Shown: piece after piece, positions 13,772-25,319 of the stretch | Layout of the letters: each line of letters begins with the position of its first letter | Position numbering within the stretch: position 1 is the stretch's first letter | DNA from: Vespa crabro | Taxonomy: Eukaryota; Arthropoda; Insecta; Hymenoptera; Vespidae | Reading direction: 5' to 3' | Length of the DNA stretch: 64,000 bases | Assembly (NCBI RefSeq): GCF_910589235.1 | Contig: NC_060955.1 | Span: forward strand, 8,569,694 to 8,633,693 | Notes under the pieces: model-generated | Databases searched by the model: none | Seen by the model: the letters and a program-made list of their open reading frames with translations, nothing else | What the model was told of the DNA's origin: nothing | Made by a program: the position numbers and the translations under genes

Positions 13772-14703
13772 TGAAATTGCAACATTTGTAACATAATAGT
13801 ATTTTGAATAAAATATTTATAAAGGATTAAAAGTGAAGTCAGTAATTTATAATATTGACGATGGTAGTATTTATGATAAAAACTAAACTAAAAAAATAAT
13901 ATTACTGATAATAAAGATCATCACATTATTATTGCAAGAATGATTTTTGAATACACAATTACTTTGCAATAATGCTTCCTTTAAAATGCAATATTCTTTT
14001 ATTTAATAGAAACATAAGAAATGAACTATGTGTATGAAATACTTGTATTATTTCTACATAAATTACACAAATGCAGACTATTTACATTATGCATATTTGT
14101 TGTAGGATAAATTAAGGAAGATTTGTCGAATTTTTATTTTTATACTTTATGTTTATACCAAATTCGATATACGAAATGTCTAAATCTGATTTTGATACAA
14201 TATTAGAATTTTTGATAAATAATGGTGCTAATATGAAAGACAGTATGTTAAATATATATAGAAACTACATATTCAAATTTGTTACTTCATTGCAATTGGT
14301 CATAACTGTATTGAAACTTTGTAAATATTATTTAATAATACCTTAAGATGATATTATATCATAAAAATAAAGAATATATAATTTGTGACTATGCGTGATG
14401 ATAAATACGCACAGAATAATGAGAAATTAATTAAATATATAAATACTGATTTATCCTCATTCCGTTTAATATTTGTTCATGCTGTCATCCCACATCATAT
14501 TTCATTGTCTATTATAAGTTTTACCTATTTGTTCTACATTTATCTAATCTACTCATTTGTATAATGTTTAACTGTTTCTTCTTTAAATGTAATATTTTTT
14601 CTTGTTGCAATTGATTATCTAATTAAATACATATTCAACTCTCTTACTTTATAAAAACAGTCCTAATTAGAAAAACACAAATTGGTATTTATGAAAAATT
14701 GCA

Positions 14704-14709
14704 TTTATT
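14704..14709 (-). terminator. Probable HIRA polyadenylation signal
   Basis: AATAAA on the minus strand about 170 bases downstream of the HIRA stop. Confidence 0.45.
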
Positions 14710-14876
14710 CCTTATCATAGAGAAATTTATACTGATTATCACATCGCATTAATTATCACATCAATATAAAAAAACTGTACAAATGCATATTTATTGCATA
14801 AAAATATAAAAGTATCTGATGTGATATCAGCTAGAAGTTATGCTGCAAGATATATTGTTTAATATTTCACTTACTT

Positions 14877-17800
14877 TTATGTACTCTGATTTTTTAATGC
14901 CATTAATTGTTCTGTATACTCAAGAAATAGCCTTTGCCAACGAAGATGCCCACCAACAATATTCAATATATCTCCCAAAAGTTTGTGCTTTTTTATACCC
15001 TATATGAAAAACAATTATATTACTACTTATTCATTGATTAATTTTACACTTATAAAAAAATATGACATACTAGAATCATAGGATCCCATGATGAACTTTT
15101 AGATGCTGATGTATGACTTGGACCCAAAAGATCATCTAAGATTAATCTTAAACGCTTCTCCAACCCATCTAAAAGAGAAACAATAATTTATTTATATATT
15201 CTGCATAATATATGCAGAAACAATCATTGCGATAATTAATCTATGAAATATACCTTGAGTTAATAAAAATGATACTAATGCCATTATCCAATGAACATAT
15301 TCTTGTGCACTGCCAAGTGCTTTAGATGCTGATAACTGTTGTTCCATATAAGACACTATACTAGGAGCAGTATGTGCCAATCGAGGATTAGGCAAAACAT
15401 TTCCAGCAGTTCTTAGTAAACCTTCCTGTAGAGAAAACAAAGGACCTCGAGGAGTTCTACTACCAGATGAACTTAATGCATTAAATGAAGACCACCGCCA
15501 TACAGGATCATGACTATCTCCAATTAACAACCATGTTCCTAAAATAGTTAATTATATTTGTTATAGAAAACATCAATTTATCATAGATTAGAGAATGATA
15601 ATATCAAAATACCCATTTCTTTGTGATAAATATATGCCCTTGCATTAGTAAATGCTAAATGTGGCATTCCATTATAAAGTGTACATGACAATATTGATGT
15701 TCCTGGTGCTGCTAAATGAGCTGCTGAGGTTGATACTATCATTCTGCATGTATTTCCTATTTCCCATACTCGTACATCACCGCAGGTTGATATAACCATA
15801 ACCTGATAAAAACAAATAAAACAATAATTTTCTATATACAAATATAATTTTCTATATGAACATTTTCATTAACATATAGTGCAAATACATTACCGCATTA
15901 CCAACAGCATGAATTTTTGCTAATGGTGCAGGTGGTGCTAACGGAGGTGCAAATCGAGATCCTTTGACTGGATGAAAAGTATGTAGACTACCATCTTCTA
16001 AACCAACAGCTATAACAGCTGAAGAGGCAGCAAGTGCCACGGCATTATAACCCAAATAAAGATCCCACGTTGGTTCTGAATCTGTACCTCTAAATACTTG
16101 TAAATGAGCTAAACCCTGACTATTACTGATTGTAACTGCATGATGTCCAGCTTGTTGAGATAATGAATTGGACGGTTTCAATGCAGGAAGGACGATTTGG
16201 CCTGCACCTTTTTCAGACAAAATTTTTAATTTTTTATTTGGTGACAAATGGTGTAATTTTGGACTGCTTTGTTCTCGTCGTTTTAAAGTAAGTGATGAAG
16301 CTGGTGTATTTATGATAGCAGAATTCACAGAAGAGGTAACATTAGGTGTAACGACATCGTTACGTTTTTCTATTACAATCGAACTTTTTGTTTGCGATTT
16401 GCTTGTAAATGTTGGTACTGTAGTTCCACCATTTATTGCTGTATCCCTAAAATTTGTTAATTTCACCTTATGTTGAATATATTTCATAGATTAAACACAT
16501 ATATATTCAAAATTAACTTACATTATATCAGGTGGTGGTGGTATGAACATAGGAGTAATTCTTCTTTTACCATCAGATGTTCTAGTTTCAATCTGTTTGT
16601 TAATGGGACCTTTAGCTGGTGTATTTGAAGTATTTAAAGGCACTGGAACTGAATTTGTTGTAGATGGAATTTGCTGTTGGCTAGGAGGTGCTGGTGGTTT
16701 CAAATTCAAAAGTTCTGGAGCTTCCATGACCATACAACCTCCTTGAACTAATGGTTTCCCATATAAACGTTCATGAAGACTACTCTGTAATCATATATAA
16801 ACAATATGAAGTAGCAATGATATGACAAAAATAATAACAAATAACATACTTGTTCAGCAGGATCTAAGGGTTGTCCAAGTTCTTGTTGAGTAAATTCAAT
16901 AAATACAACAGAACCATCCCAAGAACAAGCTGCAAGTCTGAGACCACAAGGAGACCAACTTGCGTCCAAAACAGAATGGGTAAATAATTCACGTATCACA
17001 ACTAAAGGCCTTTTAAGAGACGTTAGCCATACCGATAAAGAACGATCACGAGAACCTATAGCAACACAACAATATTGTTGCGGTTTAGAAGAACCTGACT
17101 GTTTCTTTTGTAAAATATTTCCATTAAATCTCTGTAAAATATGTAAAAAAATTGTTTTCCCATTTCAGATATATATTATACATTGAAATGTCACTTAATT
17201 GATAAAGAGCTTATAGAATAATGTAATTAAATTACATACGACACAAGTAACTGCTTTCCTATGACCAACAAAATCCTTATCTTGTGTCCATCCATCTCTT
17301 TCAATTATTTGTGCTGTAGGTCCACCACCGTTCATCGCATGTGCCGATACCAAGTATTGTCCATCTGGACTCCAGGATAATCTCAAAACATGGGTTGTTC
17401 CACCACACTCATCAAATGGCTCAGAAATTAAAGCCTCTTCTGTCCAGTCTGTAGTACGCCATACTCTCAATGTTTTGTCATCAGATTGTGATGCTAAGTA
17501 TTTTCCAACTGGATCCCAAGTAATGCCTTTCACGAAGCCTGTATGACCTTTTAGAACAGCTACAATAGCAGGAAATTTGGATGCATCCCATACAATTACA
17601 CTATTATCTACAGAAGCTGAAGCCAGCCATGGACTATGTGGAGCCCATGCAAGATCTAAAACATCGGCTTCATGGGACCGTAACGTAGCTATACATCGCC
17701 AAGTTTCTACACTTGCTTTTCCTCCAAATATAGTACTTCCACCAGAACCACCGGAGAGTCTCCATATCATAATAAGTTTGTCTACACCACCAGATGCTAA

Positions 17801-18278
17801 TAAACCATTATTACTCCATCTGACACAATTTACACATGCTAAAAAGAAGAAAAGACTAATCATTGCAGTCAAAATTGAATTTAAATAATTTTTAATGCTT
17901 ATAAATTTATACCAAGATGATTATCTAGTTGACATAATATTTTTGGTACATTTTGATCCAATTCAGCAGCTTCATTCACTACAGGTTCCATATTCCATAT
18001 AACAACTCTTCCAGAATCACCACCTAAAAATAGTAATATTATTTATAATATAATATTGTACAATAATTAAAATAATAAATTAAGCAATTATTAGAGCATA
18101 CCTTGACCTCCAGTAGCAAATCTTTTCCCATCAGGGTGTATGTCAACGGAAAATATTGAATATCCTAAAAGATATTCAGAAACGTTTGTAAATTTAATTC
18201 ATTTAACACTACATTAAGATAAACAATTAAATATAACAAACCATCGTGTGTGACCCAGTTAGGTTTAACTAATTTCAT
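14877..18278 (-). CDS. Hira: HIRA histone chaperone (H3.3 deposition)
   Basis: Nuclear chaperone subunit that deposits histone H3.3-H4 independently of replication, with UBN and CABIN partners. Exons from 5': 18242-18278, 18102-18164, 17913-18023, 17240-17838, 16850-17131, 16522-16784, 15894-16446, 15613-15802, 15254-15538, 15071-15168, 14877-14999. Phases are continuous and the protein has 867 residues. The N-terminus (MKLVKPNWVTHDG) matches the family. Residues 1 to about 365 are WD40 repeats (LASGGVDKLIMIWRLSG, WLASASVDNSVIVWD, LASQSDDKTLRVWR). GKRRITP at 436-442 is the HIRA B domain that binds ASF1, at nearly the same position as in the human protein. A disordered linker follows, then the C-terminal Hira domain (exons 8-11, ending EYTEQLMALKNQST). 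It is shorter than human HIRA (about 1017), mainly in the linker. It is convergent with nesprin. Confidence 0.96.
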
Positions 18279-19102
18279 CTTCTTGTATTAAATAAACTAT
18301 TATAAGAATGCCGATTATATTACAATATGTAAATCTGAATCATTTTAATGTTGGTAAAAGACATGTTTCCCTCATGAATTCAAAAGTTTGATGAAACATA
18401 ACCTGGAATTAATAAGATTCACTGTAAACGCAAACGCTAAAACAACACAACCATAAAAAAAAAATGTAAATGATAGATGAAATTTCGTTAAAACTGCCTG
18501 ATGTTACTTAAGCTAGAATGTAGGGGATAAAAATTATTAATAATTCTTCCTGAACTACTTTACCAGTAGTGCTGCCATCTTTACCGATATATGATAAAAC
18601 AATTTGTTTTTTTTTAATTTTAATTTATGATTTTAAACTTTTGCGATTCTTAATTATCTAAAAATAAGTAAAATAATCTGTATATATTTATTATGAATAT
18701 ATTATTCAGAAATATTTATTCTATATATATACTAAATATTCATTATATGAGAATATATATAGTTAACTTCATCTTCACTATATATAGGTCTCAAAAGCTT
18801 TGACTAATAATTCAAGAATATATCAAGGGAATCTCATGGAACAACTGTTTAATAGCAATTAAAAATAAATTTTAAATAAAAATAAAAATGATAAAAATGT
18901 GTTAGATTATTTCAGAGTAATTTCATTGTATTTAAACCTAATAAAGACTAAGTAGATTATTTGATGAATTGTATGATAAATAAATCGGACGGCCAACTTC
19001 AAGACCCTGTAGCATCGGTAAGTTGGACGCTATTAATCCCTATTAAAAATTTATTCTACGGAACTTCTCCGATACGTTTCCGAAATTAGGTAAAATCTTT
19101 TG

Positions 19103-19140
19103 GGACAATCTGTATATATTATAATATATACAGGTTGTCC
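19103..19140. repeat. 38-nt near-perfect palindrome
   Basis: Two arms GGACAAYCTGTATATATTA face each other with 18 of 19 positions pairing and no spacer. The right arm is also the left end of the inverted-repeat element that follows. This suggests two transposon ends abut here. Confidence 0.85.
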
Positions 19141-19775
19141 GGTTGTATGTGGAAAATACACAGTTGTGGATTCTACACATTAAAATAAGAAAAAAGTTTA
19201 TATAAACATATGCCCGATGTAATCTTATTTTCGAGACAATTTGTTTCGTTAAAAACGGTAATTTACAAGACTTCAGTTAATATAGAACATATTTGCCAGA
19301 AGAATTTCCTTATGAAGGAATATCATACATCACATTACTCCTATTGCCACTATATTACGTCACGTGATATAAGTTATGCCTTATGATACGTCGTCACGTC
19401 TATAACCTAACTTAACTCTAATAACTACTATTACTTTTTCCATTATCATCTGATTTTCTCCCTTTTTTCTTTTAATATGGCAACAGAGATTTTGAAATAC
19501 TTCGCCAACATATCGATTAAGACTGCTTTGAAATTCAGACATCTGGGCTATTCCAGCACATTCGACAATCGATGATAAGACATATTCACGCCTGATTGAA
19601 ACTGGAAATGCTCACTTCAAGCAATTTCACTGAAGGTACATAAACAGCTATTCAGAACAAACTATAACTCGAAAATAAGTTCACATCAGTATATTTTTAT
19701 ATGAACTGTTTTATTATTTTAATACATAGAATCCATCCTTGCTGTACTTCTCATATACAGTCGGGCACTCTGTAT
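19131..19775. mobile_element. MITE-like element with imperfect terminal inverted repeats
   Basis: The left end starts near TATACAGGTTGTCCGG (about 19129). The right end, read on the minus strand from about 19775, starts TATACAGAGTGCCCGA, and 19 of 25 positions agree across the two ends. TA lies at both borders. The inner 600 bases have no transposase frame, so it would be non-autonomous or decayed. Superfamily is not assigned. Confidence 0.5.
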
Positions 19776-20085
19776 ATGTATCCGTTAATTATATGTGTAA
19801 TTGAAGATACATAAATTATCTTCTTAAATAAACTTTTAAAAAATAGATAATGTATGCTTATTTTAGAATTTAAAAAATCGCAATACGTTTTAGTTTATTT
19901 ATCATGATTGTAATAAATTCAGCGATTCTAAAAAGATAAAAATTTTATCAAAGGAAAATTTATATAAACCAAGAATAGAAATAAAAAGAAATTTTTATTT
20001 ATAAAAACAAATCTAATTTTCAAACGATTCCAAATATTTTCTACTGTATATATATTGTTAGATTTGTTTAAATAATATAGAATCA

Positions 20086-21666
20086 TTATATTTTATTATT
20101 TATATAATTCTCTATGATATTGTATAAATTTGTACTCTTATTAGAATTATATTTTTGATCCGCATAATCTGCAGTTGTTGTTTTGTCACAAACCATATCT
20201 TCGTCTGAAGGTATATCATTAATTATTAATTGTAAAAATTTATTTAATGGACATATGATCTCACAACCTGGAAGTTGAACTACTTCAAGTTCTGGCGGAA
20301 TTCCCAAATAATGCAATACCTATAAATAAAATAAATTAAACTTGTAAATTATAGAAGACGTATGATATATAATTCACTGTTTTATATACATTTTAAAGCA
20401 CCAAAAAAAAAGATATGATATACAGTGCATAAAAAATTGAATTAAAATAATAATATAGTTTAATTAACATACTTTGACATAATATATGCCTTCCTTGTAC
20501 AAAAGTTCCATAATAATACTACTAGAATATGCAGGAACATGTGGTGTATATGCATTCAAAGTATATAATAAACTAGCAATATTTGTTTCATGACCACTAT
20601 ATAGAAACAATTTCCTCTCTGTTTTCAAAGTACCATTCACATATTCCATCATGTTCTCTACAAATTTTTTAAGTATGGCTCCTATAACAAAATAATTTAA
20701 TAAGATTCATGTTATATGTGTGTAAATACATGATATTAAGTTATCATTAAATTTTATACCTCCATAAATTTGTCTTAATAATTTATTGTAATTGCTTGTT
20801 TTATAAGCAAAAAGAGTGGCATTATAAAGTCTACCATATGGAAATACCGATTTTGTCCATGCAGGTAAAGGAAGATTCATAGAATATACTGCCATTAGAC
20901 TATGATACAGATTGGCCATATTTAAAGTAGTAGTAATATTTTTTCCAGTTGATTTTGTGAGTTCTATGGCTAAGTCTTCAAATTCAGCAAATTCTTTTTT
21001 ATATTCGGGTAATTCTAAAACTCTGTCATATTCTTCCAAATATCTGCAATCGAGGAATTGTATATTTTTATATTTGTAATAACGAATGTAAATATAAAAA
21101 TGAAATAATTGATTTCAATCGATTTTGATAGACGAGAAAAAGTAATAATTACCGAGGACACTCATCACTAAGGAAAAGATTATCATTGACTTTTGGAACG
21201 TACTCCAAAGGAATCGGTTGCCATTCCAATTGAGGATTCCATATTTGAATACCTTTAGGTGGGAAGAGTCCTGCGAGAACGAGTTGTAAGGATGCTTTCG
21301 TTCTTTTGTAATTCGAACTACGAGCTTTGACTTTACTTGGTATGTATATCTTACCAAGATAGTTATCATATCTTTTTCTAAGAAATTCTCCTAATTTAAA
21401 TTCTCGTACTATACCATTCTAAAAGTTATATAAATTTTTTTGAGAGAACAATGAAATTAATTAAAGTATGATCGTTACAAAAAAATAATTAATAAGAAAC
21501 AACTAATGTACATTTGTTAACTGTCCTCTGCCCATTGGATAGAAGTCATAATTTAAATAGGGATCATTTGGATATCTTTCCAATTTATTGTCATCAGGCG
21601 TTCGATCTCCGTGCCTAAATACCTATTAAATATAAATTATATAAGTTGAGTCAGTTATAAATAAAC

Positions 21667-21703
<37 letters not shown>

Positions 21704-21896
21704 TGAGCGCACGCACGCGCATGTGTGTATGATTGGAATTAGTAAATTTTAAAAATAAAAATATAAAAAATATTCTTCTTACCACGTTCAATAATTTTAA
21801 CTCCAAATTTTGTTCTTCCTGTGCATACGCAAGTGTCAGAATTACACAAATAAGTAAAACGATCGAGTATCTACAAAAATATTGACTTGAGATCAT
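20086..21896 (-). CDS. Secreted histidine acid phosphatase (venom/prostatic acid phosphatase-like)
   Basis: Hydrolyses phosphate monoesters at acid pH in the secretory pathway or lysosome. Family members in bees and wasps are venom components. Exons from 5': 21783-21896, 21512-21622, 21153-21418, 20760-21043, 20473-20681, 20086-20319. Phases are continuous and the protein has 405 residues. Residues 1 to about 25 are a signal peptide (SIVLLICVILTLAYA). The catalytic RHGDRTP is at 41-47, with His42 the nucleophile. The second motif YSGHETN supplies the His289-Glu290 pair that acts as proton donor. ARSSNYKRTKASLQLVLAGL and the Cys pattern are typical of the family, as is the length. A minus-strand exon at 22810-23025 may offer another N-terminus. 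It is head-to-head with a degenerate paralogue at 25121. Whether it is a venom or a general form cannot be told from sequence. Confidence 0.93.
21672..21701. repeat. (AT)n microsatellite
   Basis: About 30 bases of AT dinucleotides in intron 1 of the acid phosphatase gene, followed by GCGCACGCACGCGC. Confidence 0.9.
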
Positions 21897-22809
21897 TTTG
21901 TTAAATCTGAAACAAAGTATGAATATTTAATAATTATAACTTAAAAATTTTTCTGTATTATTAGTGCCATGTTAAACATAAAAAAGAAACAATTATTTAC
22001 ATTATTTCTATTGAAAAACGAAGTAAAAATTGCAGTAATACGAAATATGAAATAATTTAATTTTTTAATGAAAGTAATTTATGCAAAGAAACATTCATGA
22101 TAAAAATATAATACTTATTTTTCCCTTAAAATTTTTCACTTTTACGAAGAACCCAGACCTACCTTTTATATCTGCATACTTACTTGTTTCATGTCTTTAA
22201 TTTATTTCCAGCAAACTGTTAATTTATGTATATTCGATATGTTTATGCAAAACTTCAATATAATGGCATAAGGGATAATGCAGACGAGAATACATTCACG
22301 TACATCGTACACGTAGATTACGATTGATTAATTACATTCTTTAAACACATTAACAAGCTCAATAAATTGTAATAAATTATGATTAAGAAGACATTCATGA
22401 TTAAGGCTTGTTACACGTTTATATTAACATCTGATAGGAATAAATTGATATCAAGCGATCGAATTTAATCTTATGTGAAAAAAATAGATAGAAACGTCTA
22501 AATGAAATCGTTAATATTGAAATAATATACCTTATTTATTAATATAAAAATAAAGATACGCGATGCCGATTATACGAGAACTGTTTCTTGAAGAAGAAAG
22601 AATTCTATTATAACAATGTTTTTTTCGAAATAATAAATAATGTTTATCTACAAATGTAAAATCTAACAATATACTGTATTTTATCTTATCATTACTTACT
22701 AATGATCAATTTTTTTATAGCTGTTATTTTAAAAAGCAAAAAAACAACTTAATTTCTGCGAACATTTCCAAGTAAACGATTTATTTTATCTAGGATTAAA
22801 ACTACTCAC

Positions 22810-23025
22810 AAGTATCAGCTTTCTCCTTTGAGTTTTGACATTAAGCAGAGATGAAATCATCGAAGTTTTTTCTAATATAACTTTTTTCAAAGAAGCTCGT
22901 ACCGCTTTAGGGCAACTGCCAGCAGTTGTTAGAATTAATGAAGTACGAACTTTAAAATGTATAACGTCTATATAATCCCTTCGAATAAAAACGATATCCT
23001 GTGCTTTACGATAAAGTACTGCCAT
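22810..23025 (-). CDS. Possible alternative 5' coding exon of the acid phosphatase gene
   Basis: A 72-codon minus-strand open exon starting MAVLYRKAQDIV. It is preceded by an acceptor (TATTTGCAG|, just above 23033), so the start codon would lie inside an internal exon. It ends at a strong donor (ATACTT|GTGAGT, last base 22810) in phase 0. The phosphatase exon carrying RHGDRTP also starts in phase 0 at 21622. Joining gives RRKLIL then VFRHGDRTP, close to the family pattern of hydrophobic residues before RHG. The peptide is basic and has no clear N-terminal signal sequence, so such an isoform would not be secreted in the ordinary way. Splice sites and phase are seen; use is inferred. Confidence 0.35.
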
Positions 23026-23033
23026 TTATTATC

Positions 23034-25120
23034 TGCAAATAGATACTATTACCGACATAATGCGAAGATCAAAACATTTGAAACGACGATTAATAGTAGT
23101 TATAGAATGTTAACAATTTACGATCTTGTCGAAAATATGATATATTTCCTTTTAATTCTCGGTCTATTATAATAAATTAATAAATCTACTCGTTCCAAAA
23201 TGAATGATAATCAAAATTACATCGATGAATTTTACCTACTATAAATTACGTTCTCGTCTCACGTTCTGTTTTCTTGTATAATATATCAAAATGTATTCAT
23301 TTCTTTTTTTCACAACATTAATGAATTTTCAATCTATTGAAATACAAAAATTAATAATACGCGTTAAAATATACAACTCATTGATTAGAAACGATTCGCT
23401 CAAGTGGTTAGTTCAAAATCATCCGGGACTTCTCCTGCGGGTATTAATGAGAACTCGTAGATTTATTTAAGACTTATCGCGAGCGACATAGAATTAATCA
23501 AGTTACCGAACGATTATCATTGTAAATTGTAGGACAATGCTACATCGAACATGTGCGGGTATACTAAATTATTTCAATTTCAAAATTACGATAGCACGAT
23601 CGTGATTACCTAATAATTCTACGTTTATTTATAATCGGTATGAAAATAAAATACTTGAAAAATAAATTTTTAAGAAAAAAAAATTATTTGTTATAAATAA
23701 ACACTGTGAATTACTTATTGCAATTTCTTTTTTCCATTATATAAAAAGAAAAAATATAGAAATTTTCTATAAAAACCTCACAAATAAGAGATAACACTGT
23801 TTATCACTGACATTGCATTATTCTAGTCTTTTCGAATTTACTAACATATAAGTAATTCCATGTTATACATACCAATGATAACGACATAAAGAAAGTATAC
23901 CGACAAAAATTCTGTTATCTACCTCATTAAAATTTCATGACTTAAATCGCACTTGATTAAATAATGAAATATCATTTTTATTACAGGATCTATTACGAGA
24001 TTATTTTTAACAGATAACTCGATATTTGCATCAATTCACAATTTTTCCTCTCATTAAATATCATTTTATCATTTTCTTAGAAGAAAAATAATGCACACTA
24101 TTATATGCATCTTTTTTTCCGTGAGTGCTCGATGGTAATTTAAAACTCGATAGTTGGAACTAAACTATCATATAATAGAAAGATAGTTAAACTGTTATGC
24201 GAGATAAGAAAATCGAATGAATTATTTAAGTACAAAGCGTTGCGTCACATAAACATAAATAAGTTAAATTATAGAAAACGAAGGAGCAATTTAAAATGAA
24301 AAGATTAAGAATTACATATATAAAAGTTATAAAATAGCTAATGAATGGTGATTTTAATGCTAGAATAGAAAAGAGTAGATGGAAGCTTTAAAAAACTAAA
24401 TAAAAGAATAGATACAAATATTCGAAATGGAACAGACAATAAAAAGGATAAAAATTGAAGAAAAAATTAGAAAAAAAGTTGTATCAACTTACCTTTCAAT
24501 AAAATATTTCTTTTCTAATTCTTTTATCAACTTTCATCAATAATTGTCATTGGCATTTCAATGATTCGATTTCGATTTGATGCAAGTTGTAACATGATGC
24601 AAATAAACCTTAATTTAAAATAAATATTATTTTATTCATTTTATATCAATAAACACACTTATCACAAAAAAATATTTCACATATATATTAAATCCTTGTT
24701 TACTTGTCGATACAATGTAGGTACATAAATTCTTAACAAAATTTTTAACTTGATAATGCGATACTCTTAGCTGAAACATAATAGTCTCTAATTTATTTTG
24801 ACGAGGTGGTTTTATTAGTCAAAAGATTATCAGTCTTCCCCTTCTTTATAATGAGAAAGAGATCTCATTCGATGATAATTGTAGTTACACGGAGTAAAAG
24901 AAACTACTGTGTCAAGAAAAGACGCTCTCACGTCATTTAATTCTTATCGTGTTTGGAAGCAATCTACATGCTCCACTTTAAATGAACCATTTTGTCGGAT
25001 ATGCTTACGGATAAAATTCAAAACGTAGAAATTGTGTATTGTGAAGATAAAATTACGCTTCTTAATGCAATTCAAATTTCTATTTATTTATATATCAAAC
25101 GTGAATAAAGAAGATTTAAC
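23034..25120. other. Intergenic region between the two divergent acid phosphatase genes
   Basis: AT-rich DNA without a supported exon beyond the one at 22810-23025. It should contain the upstream leader or promoter for both phosphatase transcripts. No clear core promoter motif was recognised. Confidence 0.5.
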
Positions 25121-25285
25121 ATGGATATGAAGCCCTTATTTATATTCTTTATTTCGTTAACGTTTGCTCTTGGAATTGAGGAATTAAAACTTTTACAAAT
25201 TGTAAGACAATTTTTGTTTAATTTTTACATTATACATACATACATACATATATATATATATATTGTATATATATATATACAATAC

Positions 25286-25319
<34 letters not shown>

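Larger units (their letters stand above)
13494..14876. other. Tail-to-tail intergenic space between nesprin and HIRA
   Basis: Very AT-rich 3' flanks of two convergent genes. Several plus-strand AATAAA hexamers follow the nesprin stop, for example 13766-13771. On the minus strand an AATAAA (plus-strand TTTATT, 14704-14709) lies about 170 bases beyond the HIRA stop. No gene is seen. Confidence 0.7.
18279..20085. other. Intergenic region between HIRA and acid phosphatase
   Basis: An AT-rich space behind the HIRA start and past the acid phosphatase stop. It holds the HIRA promoter/5' leader side (immediately above 18279), a palindrome (19103-19140) and a MITE-like element (19131-19775). A minus-strand AATAAA (19994-19999) could end the phosphatase transcript. 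No coding exon is seen. Confidence 0.6.

Noticed and set aside
23395..23460. tRNA-like GGTTAGTTCAAA segment
   Set aside because: No acceptor stem or anticodon arm could be formed around it.
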